From: Lathyrus oleraceus
Taxonomy: Eukaryota; Streptophyta; Magnoliopsida; Fabales; Fabaceae
Assembly: GCF_024323335.1 (NCBI RefSeq)
Contig: NC_066581.1
Location: 32,546,699-32,610,698, forward strand
Direction of reading: 5' to 3'
Length of the DNA: 64,000 nt
A program made the translations under genes and the position numbers. The notes below the pieces were generated by a model. The model did not search any database, was not told the DNA's origin, and saw only the letters and a list, made by a program, of their open reading frames with translations. Shown piece after piece: positions 11,179 to 22,843 of this stretch. Within the stretch, counting starts at the first letter, position 1, and each line of letters opens with the position of its first letter.

Positions 11179-11498
11179 AGTGGATGCGACATCCGTGCAA
11201 GTCATTTTCTTTTGACCCCTCTTTTAGTAAATAGTACATTAGATAAACCCACACCCTTTAGACAAGAAGAACAAGAGTGGATCCCGTAGAGTACTATAGA
11301 TGCGTAGGGGTGCTAATACATTCCCTTCGCATAATCGACTCCCGAACCCAAGATTTGGTTGCGAGACCTTGTCTTTTCCTTTCCTTTTTCCAGGTTTACT
11401 TCGAGCGTTTCCTTTCCCTCCTTTGGGGTAAATAACGCACGGTGGCGACTCTTCTGTCATTTCTTTTTTCGCCAGTTGTTTTTTCGCAGGTTGCGACA

Positions 11499-14400
11499 AT
11501 GATCTACCATGAGCCTATAAAGTCAATACAATTGAAGGTTAGCAAGTTGGTTGATGGTGGTTGGCCAGATGAATTCATCTAATCAAAACCGGGTCTCCCT
11601 AGACCCTATCCACTATAATTTTCACCATATGAAAATTATTACAAGATAAAAGTGACTCTAAATGACATTCCAAACAACTTTCATCTTGATACCTAGAGCT
11701 AGTTTTTCTTGGAAAATCATTTTCTATGTTGAAACATTATAGGTCATTTTGTCTAAACCCTAATTTGAAAGTCAACTTCCCAAGGCCATAACTTGCTCAA
11801 TATTTATGAGATGAAAGATTTCCAAGTTGAAAAATCAAATTCAAGATATCTGATTCAACTTTGATGTTTGGAGTGAAGGCTAATTCAACTTTTATGAGCA
11901 TGTGATATGAGGACACATTATAGGTCATTTTTTACCTATACCATTGAACAAGTGATTTTCCTCAACTTCAAAAATGCATAACTCTATCATTCTAAATCCA
12001 AATGACATGAAATTAGTGACCATTTTGAAGGTATTTGAAAGAGATACAACGTTTATGAAGACACTTTTCTCATTTGAAGCTCACATAAAAAGTTAAGTAA
12101 GGTGGAATATTGATATATATGACTTAACACTTAGAAAAAATTTCAACATGTTCAAATTTCCAAACATCCACCTCAAAATTAACCATGATACAAGTTCCAA
12201 ATAAAAAAGTGTCCAATATCAAAGTTGTTCCCCTTGATCTAAGCTTTCCAAACTGTCATATTTCATGCATTTTGGATGAGGTTTGCTAGGGTTGCGCATG
12301 GTCTTAACAGGTCTGCATCATTGGAGAAAATCAAATGTCCAAAACTCCATTTCACATTGCCTTGCCATTCAAGCATGATTTGAACTTCGGTACAGTTGCA
12401 ATTGGATCAAAATGGATTGCTTCATGGGTTTGTACACGCCCATGCAAGCTTGTGCATCACATTACCAAATTTAGCAAATTTTCAAGTGTGCAATTGTCAA
12501 TCCCAAATGCTATAAATACATGGACTCTGAGCTCATTTCAAACACACCTTGCGCGCTAGCTTTGCCCCCCAATTCAAACCCTCACCACTCAAAGGAAAAC
12601 CTGAGAATTTTCAACTTGAAAATTGAGTTTGAATCTCACTGTTTGGAGATTAAAAAAATCCAGGATCCAAAGCTTTGTACCATTGCCAAACCACTTCTGC
12701 AAGCTCCTCGAGTGTGATCAAGTCAAGTTTGAAGCAAGCAAGATCCATTTCTGCACAACATTGAAGGTAATTTTCAGAAATCTTCTTCTCTTTGATTCTC
12801 ACTCAATTCTCATCAATTCTCTTGGATCTTTGTTTGTATGAAGTCCTACCAATATAGACAAGAAGATTGAGTTGCTTTGAGGTCAAATCGAAGCAACTCA
12901 GTTGACACACCTCAAAATTCAACTCCTCGTATCTTTCTATATATTTGGAGTTAGTTGAAATTGAGGTCAGATTCGTGCTCTACGCCATTTTTTCTTTCAG
13001 ATCATGTCCTCCTTTTTCATTTTGGTGATAGTGATGAGTGAACCAGTCAAGTGGACCTCGCCTGAGATGGTGACCGGAGTTCCAGCGCCGCTGGTGTGCT
13101 GGACAGGTTCTGAGCCATTGATCTCATTTGAAATGTTTTAATATTGAGCGTCCAAAGTAATTACCATGCGTGTGGAACAGTTGAATTGGTGTATGATGGA
13201 ACGCGCGCTCACATCCACTTGATCTGCCACCTCAATTAATGAGGGAGATCAAGTGGTCCACGTTTTTTCTGATTATTTGAATTTCATTTAATTTGTTTTA
13301 TTTCATTAATTCATATTAATTTTAATATTGATCCAAAAAATATGAGAGTTTCACCAAAAAAATTTAAATAAAATCCTTTTTCATATTTTGAATTAAAATA
13401 ATTTTTTGGATCATTATTAATATTTTTCATGATTTAATTGATTTTGTGAATATTTTTAATTGTTTAAAAATACTTTTAAGTTTCTAAAAATTCTGAAATT
13501 TTTTCTCCAAGGTCCTTTGACCTTGTTTGACCTATGATAAATCTCATGGCCATTTCTTTGGTGTTTTGATGAGGTTTTAGGAATTTGACAAACCATACTT
13601 AATTTAATGCATTATTTTTAGTATATTTTAAATTGAATAAATGCCAAATAATTGTGTTGAGCTATTTTGATGGTTTGTATAAGTTTGACTTGTGTTGTTG
13701 GGTCTTGGTCAAAGTTGATTTGACTTTGCTTGGTTAAGATCATTGGATTTAGGGGATTGATGGAATGTACATTCCATCTTCCAAAATGAATGAATGATCT
13801 TAACTTGATAAAATTACTCCTTTGACCAATTTGAGTTTTGATCCACCCCCCCCCCCCTCTTCGTCTATTTCCCCTTCTTTATACATCTATTCCATTTGAC
13901 CTATGATATCTCTAAATCCTAAGGCTAGTTGATTGCAAAATCAACATAAGTATGGATGAGATTAGGCCACCACTTTTGCATATTCCTTTTGTGTGTGGTA
14001 TGTTTCATGAGCATGGTCCATTATACTATGTCTCTAACATGCATTAACACCAAAATTCTATTGCCCGACCTCAAATAGTTGTGACTTCTACATAAGTCCA
14101 ATTATGATTGCTTAACATAACGCTAAATTTTTGACACAAAAGGCATAGCATTCTAGTTAGTGAGATTGTAAGTCTCCCCTCTTTCATGGTATTATGTGGA
14201 AACTTGACCTTTTATCCTTCCTTTAGAAGATGTCTTGGTTCAAGGATCCATGCTTGTGATAAGTGGGTTGAGTGTTCTCCAAAGAATGACTTAAAATGAA
14301 AAGCAAAAGCAAAATCAATACTAACCTCTAATTCATTAACAACCAACATTTAGTTTCAAGCCATTTACATTAATGCAATTTAATTTCAAGTCTTTATTCA

Positions 14401-15708
14401 TTTGCCATTATTCATACCATCCTAATTGTTTATGTTAATGTCATTTTCACTTTGTCCACTTAGACCATATTGTGTGATATATCTTGTTTGTGTATATTTT
14501 TTTTGCTTGTGTGGTCTTTGACCATTAATGTACATAATAAGAACAAAAACCCTAAAAAACTTTTGTGTGGACTGTTGGTTTGATCTTGGACAATTGGACT
14601 TAGAGTTTAGGCAATATTCCCTATGCAAAAAGGACTTGGACAATGCCAACTTTTATGAAACCAAGTGCTTGCAATGTGAAACTTCATCTGATACATCATT
14701 GAAGATCCCTTTGAGTTCCTCTGCAACATGATCATTATGAAGCTATTATTTTGAACCTGTGACTTGTGGAATTCATCTGCTGCATGGGCCAATTTGAAAA
14801 AGATCATGGAGTGGCTAAGCTTGGATGTGGCTATCTTTATTTGATGCCTTTCTCTTCAAGTTGATATTGTGCATTGTTTGTGGCTTGATTCTAATGTCCA
14901 AGGGAATTTGGGTTTCTATATGACATTCTTGTCTATTGGATTGCTACCCATTGGTCAGATCTTTTCAACTCTTAACTTTTAATTTTGTGTTTAGGATTAG
15001 TCTTTTCATCTCCTCCCCCACTTCTTTAATTTCAAAATCTCTCCCTCCTTTTTAAAAAAAATATTCTTTGCTTGTACTAGTTTTTTTCTAAACTTAGACC
15101 ATTTTGCAAACTAGAAACTTTGGCCTTATGCCGTTGCATTTTCAAACTTCTTTTCTTAATCAAACTTGTAAATAGACTTCATTATACTTGACCTAAACTT
15201 TCAAAAAAAGCCAAAAAGAACTAACTCATTCAAACCATTTTTAGGCCTTTGTGCCTTTCAAACTTAATTTTCGTTAAAAGCAATGCATTCACTTTGAAAT
15301 TTATACCACGAACTACGAGGTTTTGATCCCTCATTTTTATGTTGGTACGTAGGCACAAGTCCGAAGGTCTTGTCAAACACAAAAAATATAATTAATGAAT
15401 TATTTTCTCATCCCCCCATTCTATTTGTTTGTAAACATCATTTTTTTACAAAATACATATGCACACAAAAAAGGGCTCCGTAGGAGTACCTAGGACACTT
15501 TGGGTGCTAACACCTTCCCTCTATGTAACCAGCCCCCTTACCTGTAATCTCTGGCATTTTATTAGTTTTGATTTGAAAACTTCTTATTTTTGGGTTTTGT
15601 TCGTACTTTTCCCATTTTCCATTAGAAACAATAAAAGCGCGGTGGCGACTCTGGTTTTATTGATGTCTTGCTTATCCATAGCTTGATGATCATGAATTTA
15701 CCACTACA
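11499..15708 (+). mobile_element. LTR-E: 3' part of a 5' Ogre LTR
   Basis: It ends ATTTACCACTACA and is followed by a PBS, so it is a 5' LTR. Its left end is missing because Ogre-C inserted there. The first 0.9 kb (11499-12430) is an inverted copy of LTR-F (15906-16870). It carries the U5 motifs (AACTACGAGG at 15309, GGTACGTAGGC at about 15354) and the PBS-like TGGCGACTCTGG at 15643. It also has an 11-bp inverted repeat, CCACTTGATCT/AGATCAAGTGG (about 13216-13257). No gene is seen. Confidence 0.8.
12511..12518 (+). promoter_or_regulatory. probable TATA box of LTR-E
   Basis: TATAAATA within AATGCTATAAATACATGG, inside the LTR and upstream of the U5 part. This is where a retrotransposon promoter is expected. 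Transcription is not shown. Confidence 0.5.
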
Positions 15709-15717
15709 GAAATTAAG

Positions 15718-15735
15718 TGGGGACTCTGCTGGGGA
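15718..15735 (+). promoter_or_regulatory. primer binding site of Ogre-E
   Basis: TGGGGACTCTGCTGGGGA lies 9 bp after the LTR end. It differs by one base from the TGGCGACTCTGCTGGGGA of Ogre-A and Ogre-B. Ogre elements are known to use an arginine tRNA primer. Confidence 0.85.
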
Positions 15736-15905
15736 GTAGTCTCCAGTGGGTTTAGCCTAATTTTTTGTGTGTATATAATTGTATATTTGATGTATGTATA
15801 TTTGTTTGGGTGATATGATTTGTTTGTTGTGCTTGGTGATCTCTGAGTGGTGAGATAAGTTCTAACCCGAACTTGAGTGCAATTAAGATAGGAGGATGGT
15901 ATAGT
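15736..15905 (+). other. Ogre-E leader, truncated
   Basis: It matches the start of the Ogre-A leader (GTGCTTGGTGATCTC, then AACTTGAGTGCA and GATAGGAGGATGG) and then breaks off near 15905 into the inverted LTR-F. Everything downstream in Ogre-E (ORF1, gag, pol) is absent. Confidence 0.65.
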
Positions 15906-17381
15906 TCCAAATTTGGTAAAATGATGATGCCATGCTGCATGGGCGCGCATAGGCCCATGGAATGATGGTTTGAAAGTCCAAATGAATGATCAGATGCTTT
16001 GAAGATGGATTAGATTACAAGGTACATGTGCATTGTCACTTGAAGATTGATCCGTGCCAAATGATATCAACCTGTTTAAGCCATGCGCAACCTATGCATT
16101 TCAAGTCCAAAACAAATGAATCTTAGCTCTTTGAAAAGGTGAGATAAAGAGGAACAAGTTTGATTTTGAACACTTTTTCATTTGGAACTTGGAACTTGGA
16201 GATATTTGAGGTGGAAGTTTGGAAAAATTTGACATATCAAAATTTTTCTAAGTGTCAAGCCATATGTCTCAATATTCCACCTTGCTTAACTTTTTATAGG
16301 AGCTTCAAACGAGAAAAGTGTATTCATTAATGTTATAGCTCTCTCAAAGACCTTCAAAATGGTCACCCATTTCATGTCATTTGGATTTGAAATTATAGAG
16401 TTATGCATTTTTGAAGTTTGGAAAAATCACTTGATCAATGGTATAGGTCAAAAGTGACCTATAATGTAGCCTCATATCACATGTTCAAAGAAGTTGAATT
16501 ATCTCCCACTCCAAACATCAAAGTTGAAGTAGACACATTAAATTTGATTGTGAACCTTGGATATCTTTCATCTCATAAAAATTGAGCAAGTTATGGCCTT
16601 GGGAAGTTGACTTTCAAATTAGGGTTTAGACAAAATGACCTATAATGTTTCAACATAGAAAGTGATTTTCCAAGCGAAACTAGCTCTAGGTATCAACATG
16701 AAAGTTGTTTCTAATGTCATTTCGAGTAAGTTTGCTCTTGGAATAATTTACATATGGTAAAAATTGTAGGAGATAGGGTCTAGGGAGACCCAATTTTGAT
16801 CAGATGAATTCATCTGGCCAACCACCATCAACCAACTTGCTAATTTCCAACTCTCTTGACTTTCATGGCTCATGGTAGAACATATATGCATAAGATGATG
16901 AACTTGAAGTGTCCCTTGAGGAATTTGATCAATTGGTGAGATAGCTTGTTGGAGAAGTTACTCAAGATACCCAGTCAAACTAAGGTTTCAAGGCAAATCA
17001 TCCTCAAACTCTTGAAGCAAACTTGACCAATATGACATGTAGAGAACATTGGAACTCATATACGATGCTCATAACCATTCTTGAATCAATTCTTGATTGT
17101 GCTCTTTGTTCATGAGGGTCTCAAACCCTAGATGTGATAAATGAATCAAGGAGATCATGCCCTACCTACAAAAGAGTTAGACAACTACCAAGACATATTT
17201 TTGGTATTTTGGTTAGTGAAATGATAATATACAAGTATGATATAATCACAAAGTACTTGGTGATCTCTCCCAAAATAAGCCCAATGAAGGAGGGGTAAGG
17301 AGGATGCCAAGGTATGATCCTAATGCTAGTGCTTCTGATGAAATGCATGAGGGATCTTAGGGTCAAAATTGGGGTCTTACA
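15906..17381 (-). mobile_element. LTR-F: 5' part of a 3' Ogre LTR, inverted
   Basis: Read on the minus strand it begins TGTAAGACCCCAATTTTG at 17381, next to a polypurine tract, so it is the start of a 3' LTR. The beginning matches the Ogre-B LTR start. It breaks off near 15906. Positions 15906-16870 are the inverted partner of 11499-12430. No gene is seen in it. Confidence 0.75.
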
Positions 17382-17396
17382 GCTGCCCCTATTTAA
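17382..17396 (-). promoter_or_regulatory. polypurine tract of Ogre-F
   Basis: On the minus strand CCTTAAATAGGGGCAGC runs straight into the LTR start TGTAAGACC. This is nearly the same as the tract of Ogre-B. Confidence 0.75.
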
Positions 17397-18655
17397 GGAC
17401 ATTCTAACTGAGGAGGTGAAGGTTAAAATATTCGGCTCGACTTAGTAGAATGGGCTTAAATAACTACATAGAGAAACAAATTTTGGTCCCTAAGAGACCT
17501 CATGATGTAATTGATATGAATGAAAAAGTAAATGCTCTATGGGGAGATATTGCCACAAAGGAAAAGAAATCAGAGAGACCGAAAGTCCGCAAGAGTACAA
17601 TGCATTCCATAAGGAAAACTCACTGGGGGGACAAAGACTTTGGGGGATAAAAAGGAATTAGGCACAGGCCAGGCTACGACTTAAAACTACTGGGGGACTC
17701 AAGGGGATCCATATAACAATGGAAAGACTCAGCCGGGGAAAAACAACCGCACCTGCAGGGGATATGAATAAGTCAGGGTAAAACTGAAGTATTCGACTCA
17801 TGCAGGGGAACAATGATTTCACATAAGGAAAACACGCACTCGACTCGACTGGTGAAGCGTTACACTTCAGCAAAGGAGGAGCAGAAATCTATTATCTACT
17901 ACTTGTTACTGGGTAAGGAGATAATAAAGATCTGACAGAGAGAACATCCGTCACCGGTTAAGATGAACATATCGAGGATGACTCGCTGAGGAAAATCCAG
18001 GAGGAATCTTCATTACCGGTTACTGGGTAAGAATCGCCTTGCTGGGAAAAACTGCAGAAAATAGGATTTACAACTACCAGTTACTAGGAAGAAGACCAGA
18101 AGGGGTGAGAGTATCCGTCATCGGTTAGGATGAACATATCAAGGATAAACTCGACAGGGAAGAAAATATGTCATCGGTTAAGATGAACATATCAAGGATA
18201 AACTTGCCTGGGGATGTTAAGGAGGATACCCATCATCGATTAGGATGAACATATCAAGGATATACCAACTGAACAAAAAGGGAGGAATTACATCTATCGA
18301 AAACTGGATAGAAAACCGTCGAAGAGAAAAATCCGTCACCGGTTAGGATGAACATATCAAGGATTAACTCTACGAGGGGACAAAGTAGGATTTACAACTA
18401 CCGGTTACTGGGTAGAAGACCAATCAAAGAGAAAATCCGTCACCGATGAAAGTGAACATATCAAGGATAGACTCTGAAAAAGGGAATAAAAAGTAGGGAT
18501 TACATCTATCAGTTACTGGATAGAATACCAAAGAAGAGAAAATCCGTCACCGGTTAAAGTGAACATATCAAGGATTGACTCTACACAGGAAAAAGTAGGA
18601 TTTACAACTACCGGTTAATTGGTAGAAGACCAACAAGGAGAAGAAAACCCGTCAT
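17382..18655 (-). other. Ogre-F 3' tail with two interleaved repeat motifs
   Basis: There is no coding sequence. One motif, CGTCACCGGTTAGGATGAACATATCAAGGAT-like and split here only for description, recurs near 17948, 18106, 18168, 18229, 18331, 18432, 18539 and 18641. A second, ACTACCGGTTACTGGGTAGA, alternates with it near 18012, 18068, 18390, 18495 and 18608. PBS-like CTGGGGA words also occur on the plus strand. The Ogre-B tail has the same second motif (46780-47040). The tail ends abruptly at the CACTA sequence. Confidence 0.7.
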
Positions 18656-18910
18656 CGATTAAGTCCTTCACACTTGATATGTGCATTGCTTCAGCTACCA
18701 CGGTGACACCACTATTCTGCATAGTACTTTTATCATCTTGTTCTTTGGTATAAAATGTGTATCCATTAATCGCGTATGCGCTATAAGAAAAAACATGGAA
18801 ATTTGGACCATATGCTAAGCATCTCAACCTTTCTGTTATTGAAGCGGGATCTGAATAATACTTTGAATAAATATGATCCTTAAACCAAGGTATAAAACCA
18901 AAACAATTTT
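18656..18910 (-). pseudogene. CACTA transposase C-terminal domain remnant (DUF4216-like)
   Basis: The minus-strand translation includes FGFIPWFKDHIYSKYYSDPA, then ERLRCLAYGPN and NGYTFYTKEQDDKSTMQNSG, then VAEAMHISSVKD. This pattern (LAxGP, INGYTFYTKxQDDKSTxQNSGV) is typical of the DUF4216 domain near the C-terminus of plant CACTA (TNP2-type) transposase genes. No start, catalytic transposase domain or complete reading frame is present. The frame stops making sense at 18655, where the element is broken. The domain name is from memory of the family. Confidence 0.7.
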
Positions 18911-19299
18911 GGTTTATTGAGTTAGTTTCTCAACATTTTCAGATATCTCTGACTTCAATAGCATGAGAATGTATGAACCATGCATTAAGCATTAGTGGTA
19001 TGCACTAATTTGTAGCATAGTTATATATCACCATATAGTTTTTACAAAAGATAAACATTGACTAGAAAATATATATGTAGAATTGTATAATGGTCTAACT
19101 GAAAGCTAACAGAAGAATAGTCGACTCTAATTTACTCTATCAAATAACATCCATACCTAAACTTCTTAAGTTACTAGCTACGCTATGTGTGCTAGAATAA
19201 ATACACTCATAAGCTGCATAGTGTACCTAACGTGAAAAAGAACGAAAATAACAGAGAGTGAAATAACAAAACGCGCAGTATGTTATAATTTTAATGTTT

Positions 19300-19687
19300 A
19301 CTAAAGGGGACCTTAGAGGGCGCTTGTGGAAAAAAAGCGCCCTCTAAAGGGGGCCTAAGAGGGCGCTTATGAAAGCGCTCTCTAAGGCTTTCCAAAAGAG
19401 CTTTATAAACTGGAAATGCACATGGACTTATAGAGCGCTTTTTTAAAAGCGCCCTCTAAGGGTAACCTTATTGGGCGCTTTCTAAAAAGCGCCCTGTATT
19501 GTTGTCCCTCTATCTCCTCCTTATTTTTTCGCTTCACCTTAGAGGGCGCTTTATTACAAAAGCGCCCTCTAAAGTGCGCTGTCTATTCCAGTTGTTCGCT
19601 CCTTATTTTTTCGCTTCACTTTAGAGTGTGCTTTTGTAATAAAGCGCCCTCTAAGGTGCACTGTCTATTCCAGTTTTTGGCGTAGTG
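19300..19687. repeat. CACTA subterminal repeats (GAGGGCGC/GCGCCCTC)
   Basis: About ten copies of TTAGAGGGCGCTT or its inverse AAGCGCCCTCTAA are arranged as facing pairs able to form hairpins. The last two blocks (about 19540-19610 and 19616-19687) are near-duplicates, each ending in CTGTCTATTCCAGTT. Such arrays bind transposase-family proteins in known CACTA elements. Confidence 0.85.
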
Positions 19688-20559
19688 AAAATGTTTGTTT
19701 GTTTTGTTGATTTTATACCTTGAAAAAGGGTTTTCGATGTGATGCCCTTAGGCTCAAACAAAAGGTTTGATGCGTTGATGTTGTTTTTAGATTTTGAAAA
19801 GAATGTTCTTGACTTGGGATTGCACTAAAGACTATAGATAAAGGTGAATACCTCGAACTACCAAGCCAAACGTCTTGTGTTCAAAGTACTCAGAACGAGC
19901 GTAGGAAAGCTCCATTCCCATCCCTTCTTTTACCACTTAAGGCTCGTGGCATACAATCCTAATCGCCTCTTATTGTGTTTTCGAGTTTGATTTGAGAAAA
20001 TACCGCTTGACGTTGGACCAAAGGTTTATTTATTATTGTTGAAATAGTGAACGCTCCTGGTGTCTAAGGGATAGCTAACAAACAATAAAAAAGAAAGCGA
20101 GTAAATAGTACATGCAAAAGGGGAGGGGATACATGGAAAATACAAGGGATTGCAGAAAATAAAAGGTCTCATTGTCAGGTAGCCCAAGAGAAAGCCTTCT
20201 GTGTACATTGTGTCCTAAGCTAGAAAGTGCATAAATATATTACAAACATAACTCCTTTGCTTCTTTGATGTTGCTGCCATGAATGCTCCTTTCGTGCTTG
20301 AGTCAAACAATGATTCAAAGTCCAATGTCAAGGGTCCTAAAAGAAATCTCTAAGTCCATGGCCCATTGTCCATTATCCATGCTTAGGTCTTAGTCTTTTC
20401 TTTTCCATTTTTTATGTTTAGACCATTTTAAGTTGATTATTAAGATGAAGTGAAGAATGACGATGAATGCACAATTATGGTATAAAGCGAAATAAAGCAA
20501 ATAAAATGACAAGAAATTAAAATGTTAGAAGTTAGGTATTAGAATTAAAAGTTAGAGTG

Positions 20560-20960
20560 CAGAAATATAAAGAGTTAGATGTTAGGATTAATCAAATCAA
20601 AAATAAAAATAATAAAGTTCAAAGTCAATATCAAGTATAATACCAAATAAAAATTCCAATATCAATTAACAAATCAAATTACAATTCTATCAAACAATTA
20701 ACAAAATCATTATTCTAAAAATCAATCAATTAACACAATTCAAATACAATTAACAAAATTAAAATTCTAATTAGCAAAATTAAAATCCAATTAACAAAAT
20801 TAAAATTCTAATTAGAATCCTACAATTACTAAAATCAATATTCTAATTAACAAACCATTAACAAAATTCAAATTCTATTAACAAAATTCAAATTCTAATT
20901 AGCAAAATTAATTTCCAATTAGCAAGACTAAAATTCAAATAGCAAAATTAAAATCAGCAT
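20560..20960. repeat. AT-rich degenerate repeat (ATTAACAAAATTAAAATTCTA)
   Basis: About 15 imperfect copies of a word close to AATTAACAAAATTAAAATTC, roughly 20-24 bp apart, lie in LTR-G. No gene. Confidence 0.6.
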
Positions 20961-21059
20961 GGGCCTAAATCATCCTAAGCCCAAGCAGGGGGGAAGGGGG
21001 GTTACTGGCCAAAGTAGGGAGTGTGCAGTAGCCAGAATTGCATTAGGCTCACTTAAGGC

Positions 21060-22224
21060 TAGGGGTGTCAATGGATCATGAACCAAACCAAATTGAACCA
21101 TATAAATGGTTCGGTTTGGTTCTTAAAATCATTTTCATAAAACCAATTTAATTTTTAGAAATCGGTTTATAAGTGGATCGGTTCGGTTTTAAACCGGTTT
21201 TTCAAAAAAAAAAAGTTAAAAAAAAAATAGTTTTAAATCAATTTCTTTAAAACCAATTTTTTATTTTCTTAAAAAAATCAATTTCAAAACCAATTTTGTA
21301 AAAAAAAATAGTTTTATTTTCACTAATTTTATTTTCTTTTAACTAACTTTTTTATTTTCACTAATTATAAAACTATTTTTTATAAAAAAATATTTATTTT
21401 AAAAAATTACTTTAAGTTTGACTTTTATAATCACCACAAATAATATCTCGATTAAAAAGAATCCAAAAGTATGATGTGTTACATAAAAACGGTCATAAAA
21501 TAAAATAATTATGAATCATATCTCTATAAATCATAATTGTTCATAAAATACCTAACTTATTAAAAAATTGTTCAAATTTCTAAAATCTCTCATAATTGTT
21601 CATAAACAAATTTTATGAGGTTTTAAAATAGTTTTTCTTTTAAAATTTAAAAAACATAAAAAAAACAATTTTTTTAGAAAAAAAATAACAAATATTCAGA
21701 AAAAAGAAAAAAAATAGATAAAAAAAATTGAAAATAATAAAATTATATTCTGAAAAAAAAAATTAAATTTTTTTTTTAAAAATATTTTTTTACTGAAAAA
21801 ATACAAAATATTTTTGATAAAAAATATCTTTTTTATTTAGAAAAAAATAATAATTTTATTTGAAAATAAATATCAAATATAATTTTTTCGAAAACAAAAT
21901 CCAAATATAATATTTTTGGTGAAAAGAAAAAAAATCTGATTTTTATTTTTAAAATAAATTTTTTATCAAATTTAAAAAAATTTAAAATATAAAATTGATT
22001 TATAATGTGATAAAACATGAAAACATACAAAAATAAAAATTTAACACATAGTAAAATTTGGATAACCAATAACAAAACCAAATTTTTATAATGGGTAACG
22101 GTTTATATTTGGATAACCAATAACAAAACCAAATTTTATTTTAACATTTGGTTTGGTTTTTTAAAAGTGGATCAATTTGGATACCAATTTGGTTATGGAT
22201 AACCGGTTTTTTTGCACACCCCTA
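21060..22224. mobile_element. non-autonomous hAT-type element, 1165 bp
   Basis: The ends are TAGGGGTGTCAATGGAT on the left and, reverse-complemented, TAGGGGTGTGCAAAAA on the right: a 9-base perfect terminal inverted repeat. The 8-bp sequence CTTAAGGC is repeated exactly at 21052-21059 and 22225-22232, as expected for hAT target duplication. The inside is extremely AT-rich, has no transposase ORF, and holds a hairpin near the left end (GAACCAAACC...GGTTTGGTTC). A 32-bp block containing GGATAACCAATAAC is duplicated near the right end (about 22058 and 22109). It lies inside LTR-G. Confidence 0.88.
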
Positions 22225-22611
22225 CTTAAGGCCCGTGCGGGGGTGAGTAGGGCCAAAGGAGGGTGTGAAACAACAAACTATTTGTTTGGGCCAAATGGCC
22301 CGAATCTCCTTCCCTCCCACATTTGGATCCATTGTCATAAACAAGAGTCAAACACAAGTATTCAAACGCCGGAAATGGTATACACACCCTTGAAATGAAA
22401 TGATCAGAAAACAAACGACACAAAGTTCTCACCGTCGGCGCCGTAGTGTCCGTCGCGAGCGACTCGAGGTCCTCCGTGAGAGTGTCGTACGCTGGCGTTC
22501 TTTATGGATGATGAATATCGAGTTTGCGCTTCTGTTTCGTTATGAAGACAAACACGTGGTTCCGCGTCTGTGCGTTGCTGAAGATGAAGCAACTTGGATC
22601 GTTGCGTTGCA

Positions 22612-22775
22612 AGGAAGATGATACTCTGATGCATGCGAAGAAGATGATACTCTGATGCGTGCAAAGAAGGTGATACTCCGATGCGTGAGGAGAAGATGAT
22701 ACTTTGATGCTTGCGAAGAAGGTAATACTTCGATGCGTGCGAAGAAGGTTATACTCCGATGCATGCGAAGAATAT
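22612..22775. repeat. 26-bp minisatellite, about 6 copies
   Basis: ATACTCTGATGCATGCGAAG-type units begin at 22621, 22647, 22673, 22699, 22725 and 22751, exactly 26 bp apart. The period is not a multiple of three, so it is not a coding repeat. It lies just downstream of the LTR-G TATA box in the LTR's own direction. Confidence 0.85.
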
Positions 22776-22835
22776 GATGGCCGTGATTCTGGAAAAAGAA
22801 AACTAGAGGCGACCCTATTTCCTTGCTCATTCTAG

Positions 22836-22843
22836 TATTTATA
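22836..22843 (-). promoter_or_regulatory. probable TATA box of LTR-G
   Basis: TATAAATA on the minus strand, within AGTCTATAAATACTAGAA. Confidence 0.45.

Larger units (their letters stand above)
4175..11498 (+). mobile_element. Ogre-C: 3' half of a Ty3/gypsy (Tat/Ogre) retrotransposon
   Basis: In order it holds the end of reverse transcriptase/RNase H, integrase, a 2.4-kb repeat-rich 3' tail, a polypurine tract and a 2.68-kb 3' LTR. Its 5' half is outside the window, beyond LTR-D, which interrupts its pol. Its right end abuts LTR-E at a point that corresponds to an internal LTR position (about 510 bp in, judged from LTR-F). Ogre-C therefore inserted into LTR-E. Its pol resembles that of Ogre-A, but its LTR is of a different, shorter family. 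Confidence 0.85.
8817..11498 (+). repeat. LTR-C: 3' LTR of Ogre-C (2682 bp)
   Basis: It starts TGTAGCACCTC after the polypurine tract and ends GGTTGCGACA, so it has TG...CA ends. It carries the U5 stem-loop twice (11031-11079 and about 11129-11178) and the PBS-like TGGCGACTCT at 11443, 55 bp before its end. Its sequence is otherwise unlike the 5.9-kb LTRs. It has a cluster of CGCTAGGCGA palindromes at 9077-9170 and 9665-9745. No gene is seen in it. Confidence 0.85.
18656..19687 (-). mobile_element. CACTA (En/Spm) transposon end, truncated
   Basis: The right end is CACTACGCCAAAAACTGG read on the minus strand from 19687, the hallmark terminus of CACTA elements. Dense GAGGGCGC/GCGCCCTC subterminal repeats follow. 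A fragment of the element's coding region lies at 18656-18910. The other terminus is missing, because the element is cut at about 18655 against the Ogre-F tail. The coding fragment lies only 0.8 kb from the terminus, so the element is internally deleted. Confidence 0.8.

Noticed and set aside
21220..22060. Possible origin or matrix-attachment region because of extreme A/T content
   Set aside because: It is fully inside a hAT-type element with defined ends and duplication. Nothing else supports such a role.
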